Below are positions 18,316 to 27,214 of a stretch of 64,000 bases of DNA, in pieces (the first letter of the stretch is position 1; the number at the start of each line of letters is the position of its first letter). Position numbers and translations under genes: made by a program. The stretch is from Gemmatimonadota bacterium. GTDB lineage: Bacteria; JAAXHH01. The stretch covers positions 1-64,000 of the forward strand of contig VXTP01000006.1 of the NCBI GenBank assembly GCA_009837395.1, given 5' to 3'. Under the pieces are notes generated by a model that was not told where the DNA came from, searched no databases, and saw only the letters and a program-made list of their open reading frames with translations.

Positions 18316-19503
18316 ATGGGGCTTCAGGTCGGTATTGTTGGGACGGGTGCATTCTCACAGTCGTTCATCCCTCTGTTCAAGGCGCATCCGCACGTAGAAC
18401 GGGTGGTGCTGTGCGATTTGGACGACGAAAAAAGGGCGGTTGCGGCCGCCCGTTTCGAGATCAGGGATACCAGCCCCTCCCTCGATGACCTCTGCGCATC
18501 CCCCGTGGACGCCGTGTGCCTCTTTACCCAGAACTGGCTTCACGGCTCCCAGGCCGTCCAGGCCCTGGAAGCCGGAAAACACGTGTACTCGGCCGTGCCG
18601 CCGGGGATCAGCGTCACCGAGATCGAAAACCTTGTGGCCGCGGCCAGGTCCTCGGGCGCGGTCTACATGCTCGGCGAGACCAGTTACTATTATCCCGGCG
18701 TGCTGTATTGCCGGGAACAGTTCGCGCGGGGTGCTTTCGGCCAAATAGTCTACGGCCAGGCGGAATACTACCATGACTGGGACCACGGCCTCTACGACGT
18801 GGCGCGCTGGCGCGGCGGCGAGAACTGGCGGGAGACGGCCGGCATACCGCCCATGTACTACCCCACGCATTCGACGAGTCAGATCATATCCGTCACCGGC
18901 GCCCGGATGACCCGGGTATCCTGCCAGGGATTTCGAGACACCCACGAGGACGGGATTTACGGGGCTAATGACTGGGCCAATCCCTTCAGCAACCAGAGCG
19001 CGCTGTACAGCATGTCCGACGGGAGTGTCTGCCGCATCAACGAGTTCCGGCGCGTGGGCCATCCAGGTTGCGTGCGTATGGGCCTTCAAGGGACCGAGGG
19101 CGGCTTCGAACAGACCGCCGCCGGGGCGTCCTGGCTTCGCAAGGACGGGACCCGCGTGGAACCCCTCGACGACCTGCTCGCCTGCACCGGCCAGCCCGTG
19201 CCGGGAAGCGACCCGATGGACAAGGTGACCGCATCCGACGGCACCCATCTCGGCGTCTCCGCGGCGCACCCGGTCGAGCGGTTGCCGGAGGCTTTCGCCG
19301 GGCTGCCCAACGGCCATGCGGGCAGCCACCAGTTCCTCGTCGACGACTTCGTGATGGCCTGTGTGAACGGTACGGCGCACCCCAACAACGCCTGGGACGC
19401 GGCCAGGTACATGCTGCCCGGACTGACGGCCCATGAGTCCGCGCTCCACGGGGGTACTCTGCTTGAGGTACCGGATCTCGGCGATCCGCCGGGTACTGGT
19501 TGA
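18316..19503 (+). CDS. Gfo/Idh/MocA family oxidoreductase lacking the EKP motif
   Basis: A 395-residue Rossmann-fold protein with 'VGIVGTGAF' at the N-terminus and the general layout of Gfo/Idh/MocA dehydrogenases. The ATG at 18316 has a GAGG site 5 nt upstream and is preferred to the GTG at 18310. The stretch that normally reads E-K-P after 'KHV' is 'SAVPPG', so the catalytic lysine is missing; the protein may have lost oxidoreductase activity or use another residue. The C-terminal half is rich in aromatic residues ('YYHDWDHGLYDVARW'). A 27-bp direct repeat straddles its stop codon. Confidence 0.82.
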   Translation: MGLQVGIVGTGAFSQSFIPLFKAHPHVERVVLCDLDDEKRAVAAARFEIRDTSPSLDDLCASPVDAVCLFTQNWLHGSQAVQALEAGKHVYSAVPPGISVTEIENLVAAARSSGAVYMLGETSYYYPGVLYCREQFARGAFGQIVYGQAEYYHDWDHGLYDVARWRGGENWRETAGIPPMYYPTHSTSQIISVTGARMTRVSCQGFRDTHEDGIYGANDWANPFSNQSALYSMSDGSVCRINEFRRVGHPGCVRMGLQGTEGGFEQTAAGASWLRKDGTRVEPLDDLLACTGQPVPGSDPMDKVTASDGTHLGVSAAHPVERLPEAFAGLPNGHAGSHQFLVDDFVMACVNGTAHPNNAWDAARYMLPGLTAHESALHGGTLLEVPDLGDPPGTG

Positions 19504-19534
19504 GCAAGTACCGGATCTCGGCGATCCGCCGGGT
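19468..19534. repeat. 27-bp direct repeat across a gene end
   Basis: Two identical 27-nt copies lie at 19468-19494 and 19508-19534, 40 nt apart start to start. The first covers the last codons of the Gfo/Idh/MocA gene and the second is just past its stop. The 40-nt period is not a multiple of three, so this looks like a duplication of the gene's 3' end, not a coding repeat. Confidence 0.9.
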
Positions 19535-19682
19535 GTAGACTGACCCGGCAACGGAGCGCTGCGCGGCACTTCACCGGGCGCAGACTGACTCCGTTCCGGA
19601 ACATTACTCGTCGCTCAGCGTTAGCATTCAGTACGGAGTAACGCATGGTTACGGGCAATCCAGCAACCCTCGGGTCGGGATC

Positions 19683-21089
19683 TTGAACGAACCCTTGTTT
19701 GACAATGCAATCGCCCTGTGGCGAACCTTCGTGGAACGGCATGGATCGCTTACGGCGATCGAGCTGGATGAGCTCGAAGAACGGCTGAGGGTCCAGGCCG
19801 GCGACCTGCAGCGGCTCGGTCTCCCGGCCGAAGAGGCCTTCCAGGTCGCTGTTGGACGTATCAGCCGTGACAACGCGGCGACGCGCGCGTTCGTCCAGGT
19901 TCACGCAGCGCAGTTGATGGGCGCTGCACCAGACGAGCCCGCCACGGACGAAACCGGCAAAATCGACGTAACCGACAATATCGACATAGCCCCGCGGATC
20001 GCCAGGCCCAGGCTGACGGAATTCATCTTCGTCCTCTGCCTGGCCGCCGGTGCGGCGCTGGCGATCAAGGTTCCCGCGCTGTTCGGATACGCATTCGACG
20101 ACGATAACGTCAACCAGTTCTATGCGCTGAACATCAGTTTCTTCGCGTTTCCCTTCGTGACGGCCTATTTCGCCTGGAAACGCGGCATGGACATTGCCCG
20201 ATGGGGCTGGTTGATACCGCCCTTCTTCGTGGCCGCGCTGCTGTGTAATGTCTTTCCCTTCGAACCGGGCGGCGATACCGCAATACTCGCCACGTTGCAT
20301 GTGCCCATTGCCCTGTGGCTGTTCGTCGGCTTCGCATACGCCGGGGGTGACTGGCGGACGCGCGGGTTGCGCATGGATTTCGTGCGGTTCAGCGGACAAC
20401 TCTTCATTCTGTACGTGCTCATCGCCCTGGGCGGCGGGGTGCTCACCGGCATAACGCTGACAGTGTTTAACGCACTGGGCGTGGACCTGCGATGGGCGGT
20501 CGCATCGTGGATCATTCCGTGTGGGGCGATGGGCGCGTTCGTCGTAGCGGCCTGGCTCGTGGATACCGGGCAAGGCGCCATCGAGCAGGTGGCGCCGGTG
20601 CTCACGCGGATTTTCACGCCACTTTTCACGTTGATGCTGCTGTCCTTTCTCGCGGTCCTGGTTTGGACCGGAAGAGGGATCGACGTGCAGCGCGAGATGC
20701 TGATCGCCTTCGATGCGCTGCTCATCGTCGTCCTGGGTCTCGTGCTGTATTCGGTCTCGGCAAGAGACCCCGTGGCGCCGCCGGGCGTCTTTGACGGCCT
20801 GCAGATCGCGCTCGTATCAGCCGCCCTGGTCGTAGACGTACTCGTGCTGGCGGCCATGACGGCGCGCATCAGCGATTACGGGGTCACGCCGAACCGAATG
20901 TGGGCCATGGGATTGAACATCATCCTGTTCGTCAACCTGGCGTGGACGGCCCGTCTGTACATCGGATTCTTGCGACGGCGGGGGCCGTTCTCTGCCGTGG
21001 AACGCTGGCAGACGGACTATCTCCCCGTATTCTCCGTGTGGGCGGCCTTCGTCGTGGCCGTTTTTCCGCTGATCTTCGGGTACCGTTGA
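19683..21089 (+). CDS. DUF4153 membrane protein with permease-prefix domain
   Basis: A 468-residue protein. Residues about 1-75 match the 'permease prefix' helical domain ('LDELEERL..QAGDLQRLGLPAEEAF..AVGRI'). From about 115 there are roughly twelve transmembrane helices with DUF4153 features: an 'IVDTGQG'-like loop after helix 6, and the signature 'ISDYGVTPNRMWAMGLN' followed by 'RLYIGF' near the C-terminus. The start is a TTG without a strong ribosome site. DUF4153 proteins have no established role; some are annotated as accessory membrane proteins. It precedes the esterase gene by 72 nt on the same strand. Confidence 0.8.
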   Translation: MNEPLFDNAIALWRTFVERHGSLTAIELDELEERLRVQAGDLQRLGLPAEEAFQVAVGRISRDNAATRAFVQVHAAQLMGAAPDEPATDETGKIDVTDNIDIAPRIARPRLTEFIFVLCLAAGAALAIKVPALFGYAFDDDNVNQFYALNISFFAFPFVTAYFAWKRGMDIARWGWLIPPFFVAALLCNVFPFEPGGDTAILATLHVPIALWLFVGFAYAGGDWRTRGLRMDFVRFSGQLFILYVLIALGGGVLTGITLTVFNALGVDLRWAVASWIIPCGAMGAFVVAAWLVDTGQGAIEQVAPVLTRIFTPLFTLMLLSFLAVLVWTGRGIDVQREMLIAFDALLIVVLGLVLYSVSARDPVAPPGVFDGLQIALVSAALVVDVLVLAAMTARISDYGVTPNRMWAMGLNIILFVNLAWTARLYIGFLRRRGPFSAVERWQTDYLPVFSVWAAFVVAVFPLIFGYR

Positions 21090-21161
21090 CAGGGCGGCAC
21101 AAAGTGGGGTACCACAAGCGCACCACGTAACAAGTCTTCGTAACCAGCATTGGAGTGCATG

Positions 21162-22304
21162 ATGGATAACCGGACGGGAAAGCCGGCGGCCGTAACGTGC
21201 AAGCCCTATGACCAGGAAACTCATTTGAATGCCCTGTATGAAAACGTCTCCGGTACATATGCCTTCAGGGCGTCGGATCCGGACGGCCTGTCCGCCTGGC
21301 AGGCCGCCTTTCGCCCGAAACTGCGGGAAGCCCTCGGTCTGGACAACATGGCTTCGGACCTCTCGGGCTACGTGCCGAAGGCGCAGCGGCTTGAATCTAC
21401 CGACCTGGGCAGTCATGTCCGGGAACGCTGGTACCTCTGGGTCGAACCGACCGTGCCGCTGCCTTTCTATCTCCTGTTGCCGAAAGGCGTGAAGTGCGGG
21501 GACGCAGGCACATACACAGGCGCGGGCGCGGGCACAGGTGGGATAGACCGCGACGAAGCGCTCCCCCTGGTCCTCGTGCCCCACGGCCACAATCATCCCC
21601 ACATCTACGTCGGTATTTCCCGGGACGCGGCGGAAGAGGCGCACATGATGGAAGGCGAGCGGGACATCGCCCGGCAGGCGGCCGCCGAGGAAGGTTACAT
21701 CGTCATCGCGCCGACCACGCGCGCCTTCGGGGAAACGCGCACCGCGAAAGACATCGAGGCCGATAAAGTACACTCCTGCCGCGACCAACTCGTCCACGAC
21801 CTGCTGCTCGGGAGAACGCCCATCGGCGAACGGGTGTGGGACACGTCCCGCCTGATCGATTGGGCAGTCGCCAATTTGCCCATCGACGCCGACCGCATCG
21901 CCATCACGGGCAACTCGGGCGGCGGTACGATATCGGTCTTCGCCTCGGCCTGCGACACCCGGATCGCCCTCTCCATGCCGGGGTGCTATTTCTGCACGTT
22001 CGTGGGCAGCATCGGGACGATCCACCACTGTGAGTGCAACTACGTGCCTGGTTTGCTGCGGCTGGGAGAAATGTACGACGTGGCCGGTCTGATCGCCCCC
22101 CGCCCCTTCTGTGCCATTGCCGGCCGGCACGACCCCATCTTTCCCATCGACCACGTCCATGCCGCCTTCGACCGGCTCAAGGCCGTCTACGAGGTTGCCG
22201 GCGCCGGAGATAAATGCGAGCTGGCCGTCGGGGAAGGCGGACACCGGTTCTTCAAGACGCCGGCCTGGGATTTCGTGCGCCGGCATTTCGGCGCGCGGAC
22301 CTGA
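21162..22304 (+). CDS. Alpha/beta hydrolase (acetyl-esterase / dienelactone-hydrolase-like)
   Basis: A 380-residue cytosolic alpha/beta hydrolase. The ATG at 21162 lies 6 nt after a GGAG site; longer starts at 21150 and 21159 are less well placed. The nucleophile elbow is GNSGGG (Ser252), the acid is Asp324 (GRHDPI) and the base His361 (GEGGHRF). An oxyanion 'PHGHNHPH' segment precedes them. This layout resembles large bacterial acetyl-xylan-esterase-like hydrolases. A 'GAGAGTGG' loop near 120 is low complexity. It is followed by a PhyH gene on the same strand; the pairing hints at modification of one substrate class, which is inference. Confidence 0.82.
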   Translation: MDNRTGKPAAVTCKPYDQETHLNALYENVSGTYAFRASDPDGLSAWQAAFRPKLREALGLDNMASDLSGYVPKAQRLESTDLGSHVRERWYLWVEPTVPLPFYLLLPKGVKCGDAGTYTGAGAGTGGIDRDEALPLVLVPHGHNHPHIYVGISRDAAEEAHMMEGERDIARQAAAEEGYIVIAPTTRAFGETRTAKDIEADKVHSCRDQLVHDLLLGRTPIGERVWDTSRLIDWAVANLPIDADRIAITGNSGGGTISVFASACDTRIALSMPGCYFCTFVGSIGTIHHCECNYVPGLLRLGEMYDVAGLIAPRPFCAIAGRHDPIFPIDHVHAAFDRLKAVYEVAGAGDKCELAVGEGGHRFFKTPAWDFVRRHFGART

Positions 22305-22308
22305 ACCG

Positions 22309-22346
22309 GGGAAGCCGAAACCTCAGCGGGAAGCCGAAACCTCAGC
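22309..22346. repeat. 19-bp tandem repeat, two copies
   Basis: Two perfect head-to-tail 19-nt copies (22309-22327 and 22328-22346) start 5 nt after the stop of the esterase gene. They are non-coding. Confidence 0.9.
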
Positions 22347-22442
22347 GGACTACGCGCGGAAAACGCTTGAAAACGACCAGCCAGATCATATAGTTTCCTT
22401 AGACATCAGGATAGCAGACGACCGGTTATCAAGGAGCGCATC

Positions 22443-23318
22443 ATGGAAAGCGCCACGGTTCGAATCGATCCCCGGGAAGAGATCGGATTCATGCACGTCG
22501 ACGAGACGGAATTCGGGTCATTCACGACGGCCCAGCGCATCCGTCACCTGGAAGTCGAAGGCTACGTGCTGCTGCAGGACATGCTCGACGCCGATCACAT
22601 CGAACGGCTGAAGGCGGAACTGGCCGATGTGCCCATGGAATGCAAGGACTACAGCGACTGCCAGACCTACTGCCTGGAGGCCCAGTGGCGCAGTCCGGCC
22701 ATGTGCGCCTTGATCGGGCATCCGCCCATGATCGAGTTCCTCGAAGCGCTGATGGGGCCGGATATCGTGTTTACGCGAGGCCTGTTCACGCGGACCCTTT
22801 CGGGATCGCCGCCCATTTCCATGCATACGGACGGCCAGCCCTACGGCTCCTCTATTTTCAGCTTCGAGGGCAGTTCGCCGCGTCTGGTGCGCGTGCTCTA
22901 CTACCTGGACGATCTGCCGCCGGAAAGGGCGCCGTTCCGAGTCGTGCCGCGTTCGCACCTGTCCTTTCACGCCCACGGCAATCCCTACGTGCGCTACAAG
23001 TCCCACCCACAGGAGGTGACCCTCTGCGCGAAAGCGGGGTCGGCCCTGGTCATTCCCAAGGACGTCTTTCACGGTACCCACCCCAACCGCGACACGGTAC
23101 CCAGGGAACTGATCCAGTTCGGTTACCGGCCGGCCTGGTCGGGTCCCGTCCAGCCCATGGAGGAGTGGGATCCGGGGGATGTGGCCGCAGCGCCCGCACA
23201 GGCCAGGCCCTTCCTGAAGAGCCTGAACACGACCGGCCTGGAGTGGCAGCAGCCACACAAGCCGAAGGGGATGAAGAACGAGGCGCCGGGGATTAATCCG
23301 GACAGGTGGGGTGACTGA
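22443..23318 (+). CDS. Phytanoyl-CoA dioxygenase (PhyH) family protein
   Basis: A 291-residue non-haem Fe(II)/2-oxoglutarate oxygenase. The HxD pair is His128-Thr-Asp130 (SMHTDG); the distal histidine is His210 or His213 (VFHGTHPN), with Arg221 after it. An AAGGAG site at 22429-22434 supports the ATG at 22443. The protein has an N-terminal extension of about 30 residues relative to the shorter PhyH at 30237-30959. It sits between an esterase and an outer-membrane protein on the same strand. Substrate unknown. Confidence 0.87.
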   Translation: MESATVRIDPREEIGFMHVDETEFGSFTTAQRIRHLEVEGYVLLQDMLDADHIERLKAELADVPMECKDYSDCQTYCLEAQWRSPAMCALIGHPPMIEFLEALMGPDIVFTRGLFTRTLSGSPPISMHTDGQPYGSSIFSFEGSSPRLVRVLYYLDDLPPERAPFRVVPRSHLSFHAHGNPYVRYKSHPQEVTLCAKAGSALVIPKDVFHGTHPNRDTVPRELIQFGYRPAWSGPVQPMEEWDPGDVAAAPAQARPFLKSLNTTGLEWQQPHKPKGMKNEAPGINPDRWGD

Positions 23319-23392
23319 TCGAAACCGGCTCTGGTTGCCCGGCAACACTCGAGAGAAACCGGAGGCGGACGTCTCCGAATCAGGATACAAGG

Positions 23393-24193
23393 ATGAAATG
23401 TAGCACCTACAGCAGCATCAAGCGATTCGCGGTATGGACCATGATGTCGTTGGCCGCGGCGTCCACGGCGTCAACGGCTTCCGCCCAGACCGAATTCCAC
23501 CTGCAGGCGGGGAAGTTGAGGAATCCCTTCGCGCAGAAAAGCGTGCAGTCCCTGGTTTTCACCGTACAGCAGGCATCGCAATGGAAGCTCGGGGACAGTT
23601 TCTTTTTCCTCGACTATGTGATCGACCGGGAAACGGACGGTTTCAATGACCGCGATTTCTACGCCGAGTGGTATCCGACGCTCAGTATCGGCAAAATGCA
23701 ACAGTCCGGCGCCAATCTGGGGCTCATTGCCGACCTGGCGATTATCGCGGGCATCAACATGGGAGGCGACGCCAAGGTGTTCAAGTTTCTGCCTGGGTTC
23801 CGGGCGTCGTGGGACATCCCCGGATTCCTGTTCCTGAATACCGATCTCACGGCCTATATTGACCAGAACTTCGGCGTGGCAAAGGGTGGTGCACCGAAGG
23901 AAGGGCACAGTTTCATGTTCGACGTGAACTGGGCCGCTCCTTTTGATATCGGCCAGCATTCCTTCGCCTTTATGGGTCACGCGGAGTACATCGGAAGCCG
24001 GTCCAACGAACTCGGTGGCCGCCACGACGCATCGATTCTCGCACAGCCGCAGTTCGTCTGGGACATCGGTCGGGCCGCGGCCGGTGAACCCAATCAGTTG
24101 CTGCTCGGATTCGAGTACCAGTACTGGAGGAACAAAATCGGCACGGACGACGACGAGAACACCATTCAGTTTCTGGTGGTCTGGCGTCTCTAG
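23393..24193 (+). CDS. DUF5020 family outer-membrane protein (Tsx-like)
   Basis: A 266-residue secreted beta-barrel protein. Residues 1-31 form a signal peptide ending in ASA. The mature part alternates polar and hydrophobic residues as in barrel strands, with features of DUF5020, which is related to the nucleoside-specific channel Tsx: 'LQAGKLRNPF', 'FFFLDYVID', 'FYAEWYPTLS', and a final strand 'FLVVWRL' ending near the C-terminus. It may form a diffusion channel for small solutes. It follows the PhyH gene by 74 nt on the same strand. A short tandem repeat begins right after its stop. Confidence 0.8.
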   Translation: MKCSTYSSIKRFAVWTMMSLAAASTASTASAQTEFHLQAGKLRNPFAQKSVQSLVFTVQQASQWKLGDSFFFLDYVIDRETDGFNDRDFYAEWYPTLSIGKMQQSGANLGLIADLAIIAGINMGGDAKVFKFLPGFRASWDIPGFLFLNTDLTAYIDQNFGVAKGGAPKEGHSFMFDVNWAAPFDIGQHSFAFMGHAEYIGSRSNELGGRHDASILAQPQFVWDIGRAAAGEPNQLLLGFEYQYWRNKIGTDDDENTIQFLVVWRL

Positions 24194-24194
24194 G

Positions 24195-24254
24195 TCTGGC
24201 GCTTCCCGATCTGGCGCTTCCCGATCTGGCGCTTCCAGATCTGTCGTGCCGATT
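24195..24254. repeat. 15-bp tandem repeat, about four copies
   Basis: Two identical 15-nt units at 24195-24209 and 24210-24224, a third with one change at 24225-24239, and a degenerate fourth at 24240-24254. It begins 2 nt after the stop of the DUF5020 gene. Confidence 0.88.
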
Positions 24255-24338
24255 CCATAGCAGACCAACCATTCACGAGGCGGGTGCAACCAGCGGCCTT
24301 CGGTCACCGGAACGCCCGCCAAGCCTTTGGACAGCCTG

Positions 24339-25379
24339 ATGAAAGCCGCCGTAATGAATGCCTTCGGATCACCCCTCGAGGTGCGGGAAGTTCCCGATCC
24401 CGTGCCGTCGGAGGACGGCGTCGTAATCGAGGTGCGGGCCAACGGGATCTGCCGGAGCGACTGGCACGGATGGATGGGACACGATCCGTCGATCAAACTG
24501 CCGCACGTGCCGGGACACGAATTCGCCGGCGTGGTCGTCGAGACGGGCGGCCTGGTGCGGAACTGGCAGGTCGGCGACCGGGTGACCGTGCCCTTCTGCG
24601 GCGGATGCGGCACCTGCGAGCAGTGCCTGGCTGGCCATCACCACATCTGCGACAACGAGTACCAGCCGGGATTTACCGGATGGGGCGCCTTCGCCGGATA
24701 CGTGGCCATGCCTTACGCCGATGTGAATGTGGTGGCCCTCCCCGATGAACTGGACTTTGTCGAAGCCGCGAGCCTGGGCTGCCGGTTCATGACGGCGTTC
24801 CGTGGCGTGGTGGACCAGGGCAGGGTCACCGGCGGAGATTTCGTGGCCATCCACGGATGCGGCGGGGTCGGGTTGTCTGCGACCATGATCGCGGCCGCCG
24901 TGGGGGCCGAAGTGATCGCCGTGGACATCGACGAGACCCGGTTGCAGCTGGCGCGGGACTTCGGCGCGCGCATGACGGTGCATGCAAAGACCAGTACCGA
25001 CGTGGTCAGAGAAATACGGCAGAAGACGGGCGGCGGTGCCGTGGTCTCGATCGACGCCCTTGGGAGCAAAATCACCAGTCGCAATTCCGTCCGGTGCCTG
25101 CGCAAGCGGGGCCGCCACGTGCAGATCGGCCTGACCCTGGCGGACGAGGCCGACGTCCCGATCCCCATGAACGCGGTCATTGCCAAGGAACTTGAAATCG
25201 TGGGCAGCCACGGCATGCCCGCCCACCGGTTTGTCGACCTGCTGCGCATGGTCACCTCCGGCGCACTGCAGCCCGGGCGCCTGGTAGGCAAGACTGTCGC
25301 CCTCGAAGAGGCCGGCGCGGAACTGGAAGCCATGGGACAGTTCAGCCAGACAGGTGTCACGGTCATCGACCGGTTCTGA
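24339..25379 (+). CDS. Zinc-dependent alcohol dehydrogenase (MDR family)
   Basis: A 346-residue medium-chain dehydrogenase. The ATG at 24339 starts a normal 'MKAAVMNAFG' N-terminus; a TTG 12 nt upstream is less likely. Catalytic zinc ligands are Cys38, His60-Glu61 and Cys148. Structural zinc ligands are Cys90, Cys93, Cys96 and Cys104. The NAD(P) fold has GCGGVG at 173-178 and the acidic residue of 'AVDIDE' near 196, favouring NAD. Members oxidise polyols, sorbitol or threonine. It heads a tight plus-strand run with DUF899, ankyrin and 2-hydroxyacid dehydrogenase genes. Confidence 0.92.
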   Translation: MKAAVMNAFGSPLEVREVPDPVPSEDGVVIEVRANGICRSDWHGWMGHDPSIKLPHVPGHEFAGVVVETGGLVRNWQVGDRVTVPFCGGCGTCEQCLAGHHHICDNEYQPGFTGWGAFAGYVAMPYADVNVVALPDELDFVEAASLGCRFMTAFRGVVDQGRVTGGDFVAIHGCGGVGLSATMIAAAVGAEVIAVDIDETRLQLARDFGARMTVHAKTSTDVVREIRQKTGGGAVVSIDALGSKITSRNSVRCLRKRGRHVQIGLTLADEADVPIPMNAVIAKELEIVGSHGMPAHRFVDLLRMVTSGALQPGRLVGKTVALEEAGAELEAMGQFSQTGVTVIDRF

Positions 25380-25393
25380 CGAAAGGAATACGC

Positions 25394-25996
25394 ATGGCCG
25401 AAAAGGACATCGTTGCCCTCGAACGGCAGATCTTCGAACTTACCGCGAAGTTGAATGCCTTGCGGCGGGACAATGCACCCAGTCCGGTGCCGAACTACCG
25501 GTTCGCCACCCTGACCGGAGAGGTCTCCCTGCTCGACCTGTTCGCCGACCGCGACCGCCTGCTGGCCATCCACAACATGGGACAGGGCTGCCGGTACTGC
25601 ACGCTGTGGGCGGACGGATTCAACGGCATGCTGGCCCATCTCGAGGACGCCATGTCCGTCGTGCTGCTGTCCGGCGATCCACCCGCCCTGCAGCGTGACT
25701 TCGCCAATTCGCGGAACTGGCGCTTTCGCCTCGCTTCCCACGGCGGCGGCGCGTATATCGTAGAGCAGACGGTAATGGAAGGCGTGGAGAACATGCCCGG
25801 CGCGGTGCTCTACGAAAGGCAGGGCGACCAGGTGCTGCGAAAGAACAGCTGCGTGTTCGGCCCCGGCGACCTGTACTGCTCGCTCTGGAACCTGCTGGGC
25901 CTTGCGGGCCTCGGCGAAGCGGAATGGACCCCGCAGTACCGGTACTGGCGCCAGCCCGAGAAGATGGATGACGGCGGTGCCAATCTGCTCGAGTAG
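25394..25996 (+). CDS. DUF899 family thioredoxin-like protein
   Basis: This 200-residue protein matches the DUF899 family, distant relatives of AhpC/TSA thioredoxin-fold proteins. It has an N-terminal helix ('IVALERQIFELTAKL'), a CxxC pair (Cys66, Cys69) in 'GQGCRYCTLWADGFNG', and a 'LLSGDPP' strand. The CxxC suggests redox activity, but the family is uncharacterised. It starts 14 nt after the alcohol dehydrogenase stop with a GAAAGGA ribosome site, so the two are probably co-expressed. Confidence 0.82.
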   Translation: MAEKDIVALERQIFELTAKLNALRRDNAPSPVPNYRFATLTGEVSLLDLFADRDRLLAIHNMGQGCRYCTLWADGFNGMLAHLEDAMSVVLLSGDPPALQRDFANSRNWRFRLASHGGGAYIVEQTVMEGVENMPGAVLYERQGDQVLRKNSCVFGPGDLYCSLWNLLGLAGLGEAEWTPQYRYWRQPEKMDDGGANLLE

Positions 25997-26083
25997 GGCT
26001 GGCTCCGAACCACCGTGAGGCGTGGTGCGTGAAGGGCCTGCGGAGCGACAGACCTTCGGCGCGACAGGCCTGCGGGAGGTACG

Positions 26084-27190
26084 GTGCGCGACAGTCCAGC
26101 CATCAGACTGTTCCTCGAGAACTGGTTCCTTCGCGAAGTCCAATTACCGGACATTACCCGGGCGGAAGCGCGCCTGATCGAAGCCGCCATGGGCCCGGAC
26201 CCCGGACGTTGGGACGGCCGGCCGGACCTGTCGCGGATGACCACGATCCTTGCCAAAAACCCGGATGTGCTCGATTGCATAGGCGCCCACCTGCTCACCG
26301 TCATCGTCGGCATGCGCGGCTGTGGTAGCGCGGTATCGCTGCTGCTTGATCGCGGCGTGCCGTTCAAGATCGATACCCGTTCCTACAACGTACTCCACGA
26401 AGCGGCCTGGGCGGGTTCGACAGATACGCTCGAAGCCGTTTTCACTTCGGGCGCGGCGGACGCCACCCCGGTGTCCGTCGAGAAGCCCCATACGGGCTGG
26501 CCCGCGAACCTCTCCCTCATGTACTGGGCTGCCTGGGGCGGGTTTCCCGAAGTCGCCAGGCTTCTGATCGATTACGGCGCCGGAAGACATCACGAACGGC
26601 CAATCAAGGGCAACGGGGAGCGAGGTGTAACGTCCCTGCAAGAGGCCGTGGCCCCGGGTCTCTGGGGCGACGACGACGCACCCAGGAACCAGGGCAAGCG
26701 TGAAGTCGCCCGCATGCTGATCGAGGACGGTGCGACATACGACGCGTGCGCGGCGGCGGGACTGGACGACACCGGCCGTCTCGAGGCGCTCGTGGCCTCC
26801 GATCCCAATCACGCGGTGTCGGCTGGCCACTACGGGATGACCCCTCTGCACTGGGCGTCGAGGGCAGGTTCGCTGGAATGCCTGCGGTGGCTACTGGATC
26901 TCGGCGCAGAGGTTGATGCGCAGAATGACGCCCATCGATCGTCCATACAGCTTGCGGCCGAATGCGGCCGTGCGGAGGCCGTGAAGCTGCTGGCGGCGGC
27001 CGGCGCCGACCTGGACTCGCAGGACCGCAATGGCCGTACGCCCCTGCACCGTGCGACCTACGAAGGACATGCCAAGGCCGCGGAAGCACTGCTCGCCGCA
27101 GGCGCGAATTCGAACATGCAGAACAAGAACGGCAAGACCGCCTTCGAAATCGCGCGGAAGGGCGCTTCCTATCTCAAGAAACGAACCTGA
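26084..27190 (+). CDS. Ankyrin-repeat protein
   Basis: A 368-residue protein starting at a GTG with a GGGAGG site 4 nt upstream. The first 90 residues are unrecognised. From about 95 there are ankyrin repeats, degenerate at first ('NVLHEAAWAGSTDTLEAVF', 'LMYWAAWGGFPEVARLLIDYGA') and regular from 245 on ('GMTPLHWASRAGSLECLRWL', 'IQLAAECGRAEAVKLLAAAGAD', 'GRTPLHRATYEGHAKAAEAL'). There is no signal peptide or membrane segment, so it is probably cytoplasmic. It is 87 nt from DUF899 and 24 nt from the 2-hydroxyacid dehydrogenase, within the same plus-strand run. Confidence 0.87.
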   Translation: MRDSPAIRLFLENWFLREVQLPDITRAEARLIEAAMGPDPGRWDGRPDLSRMTTILAKNPDVLDCIGAHLLTVIVGMRGCGSAVSLLLDRGVPFKIDTRSYNVLHEAAWAGSTDTLEAVFTSGAADATPVSVEKPHTGWPANLSLMYWAAWGGFPEVARLLIDYGAGRHHERPIKGNGERGVTSLQEAVAPGLWGDDDAPRNQGKREVARMLIEDGATYDACAAAGLDDTGRLEALVASDPNHAVSAGHYGMTPLHWASRAGSLECLRWLLDLGAEVDAQNDAHRSSIQLAAECGRAEAVKLLAAAGADLDSQDRNGRTPLHRATYEGHAKAAEALLAAGANSNMQNKNGKTAFEIARKGASYLKKRT

Positions 27191-27214
27191 ATCCGACTAC
27201 CCCGAGGTGCAGCC

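Noticed and set aside
19086-20573. 495-codon minus-strand frame across two plus-strand genes
   Set aside because: It crosses the boundary of two well-supported genes and has no recognisable domain.
20817-22286. 489-codon minus-strand frame opposite the esterase
   Set aside because: The plus strand has a complete catalytic triad and a ribosome site; the opposite frame is explained by codon bias.
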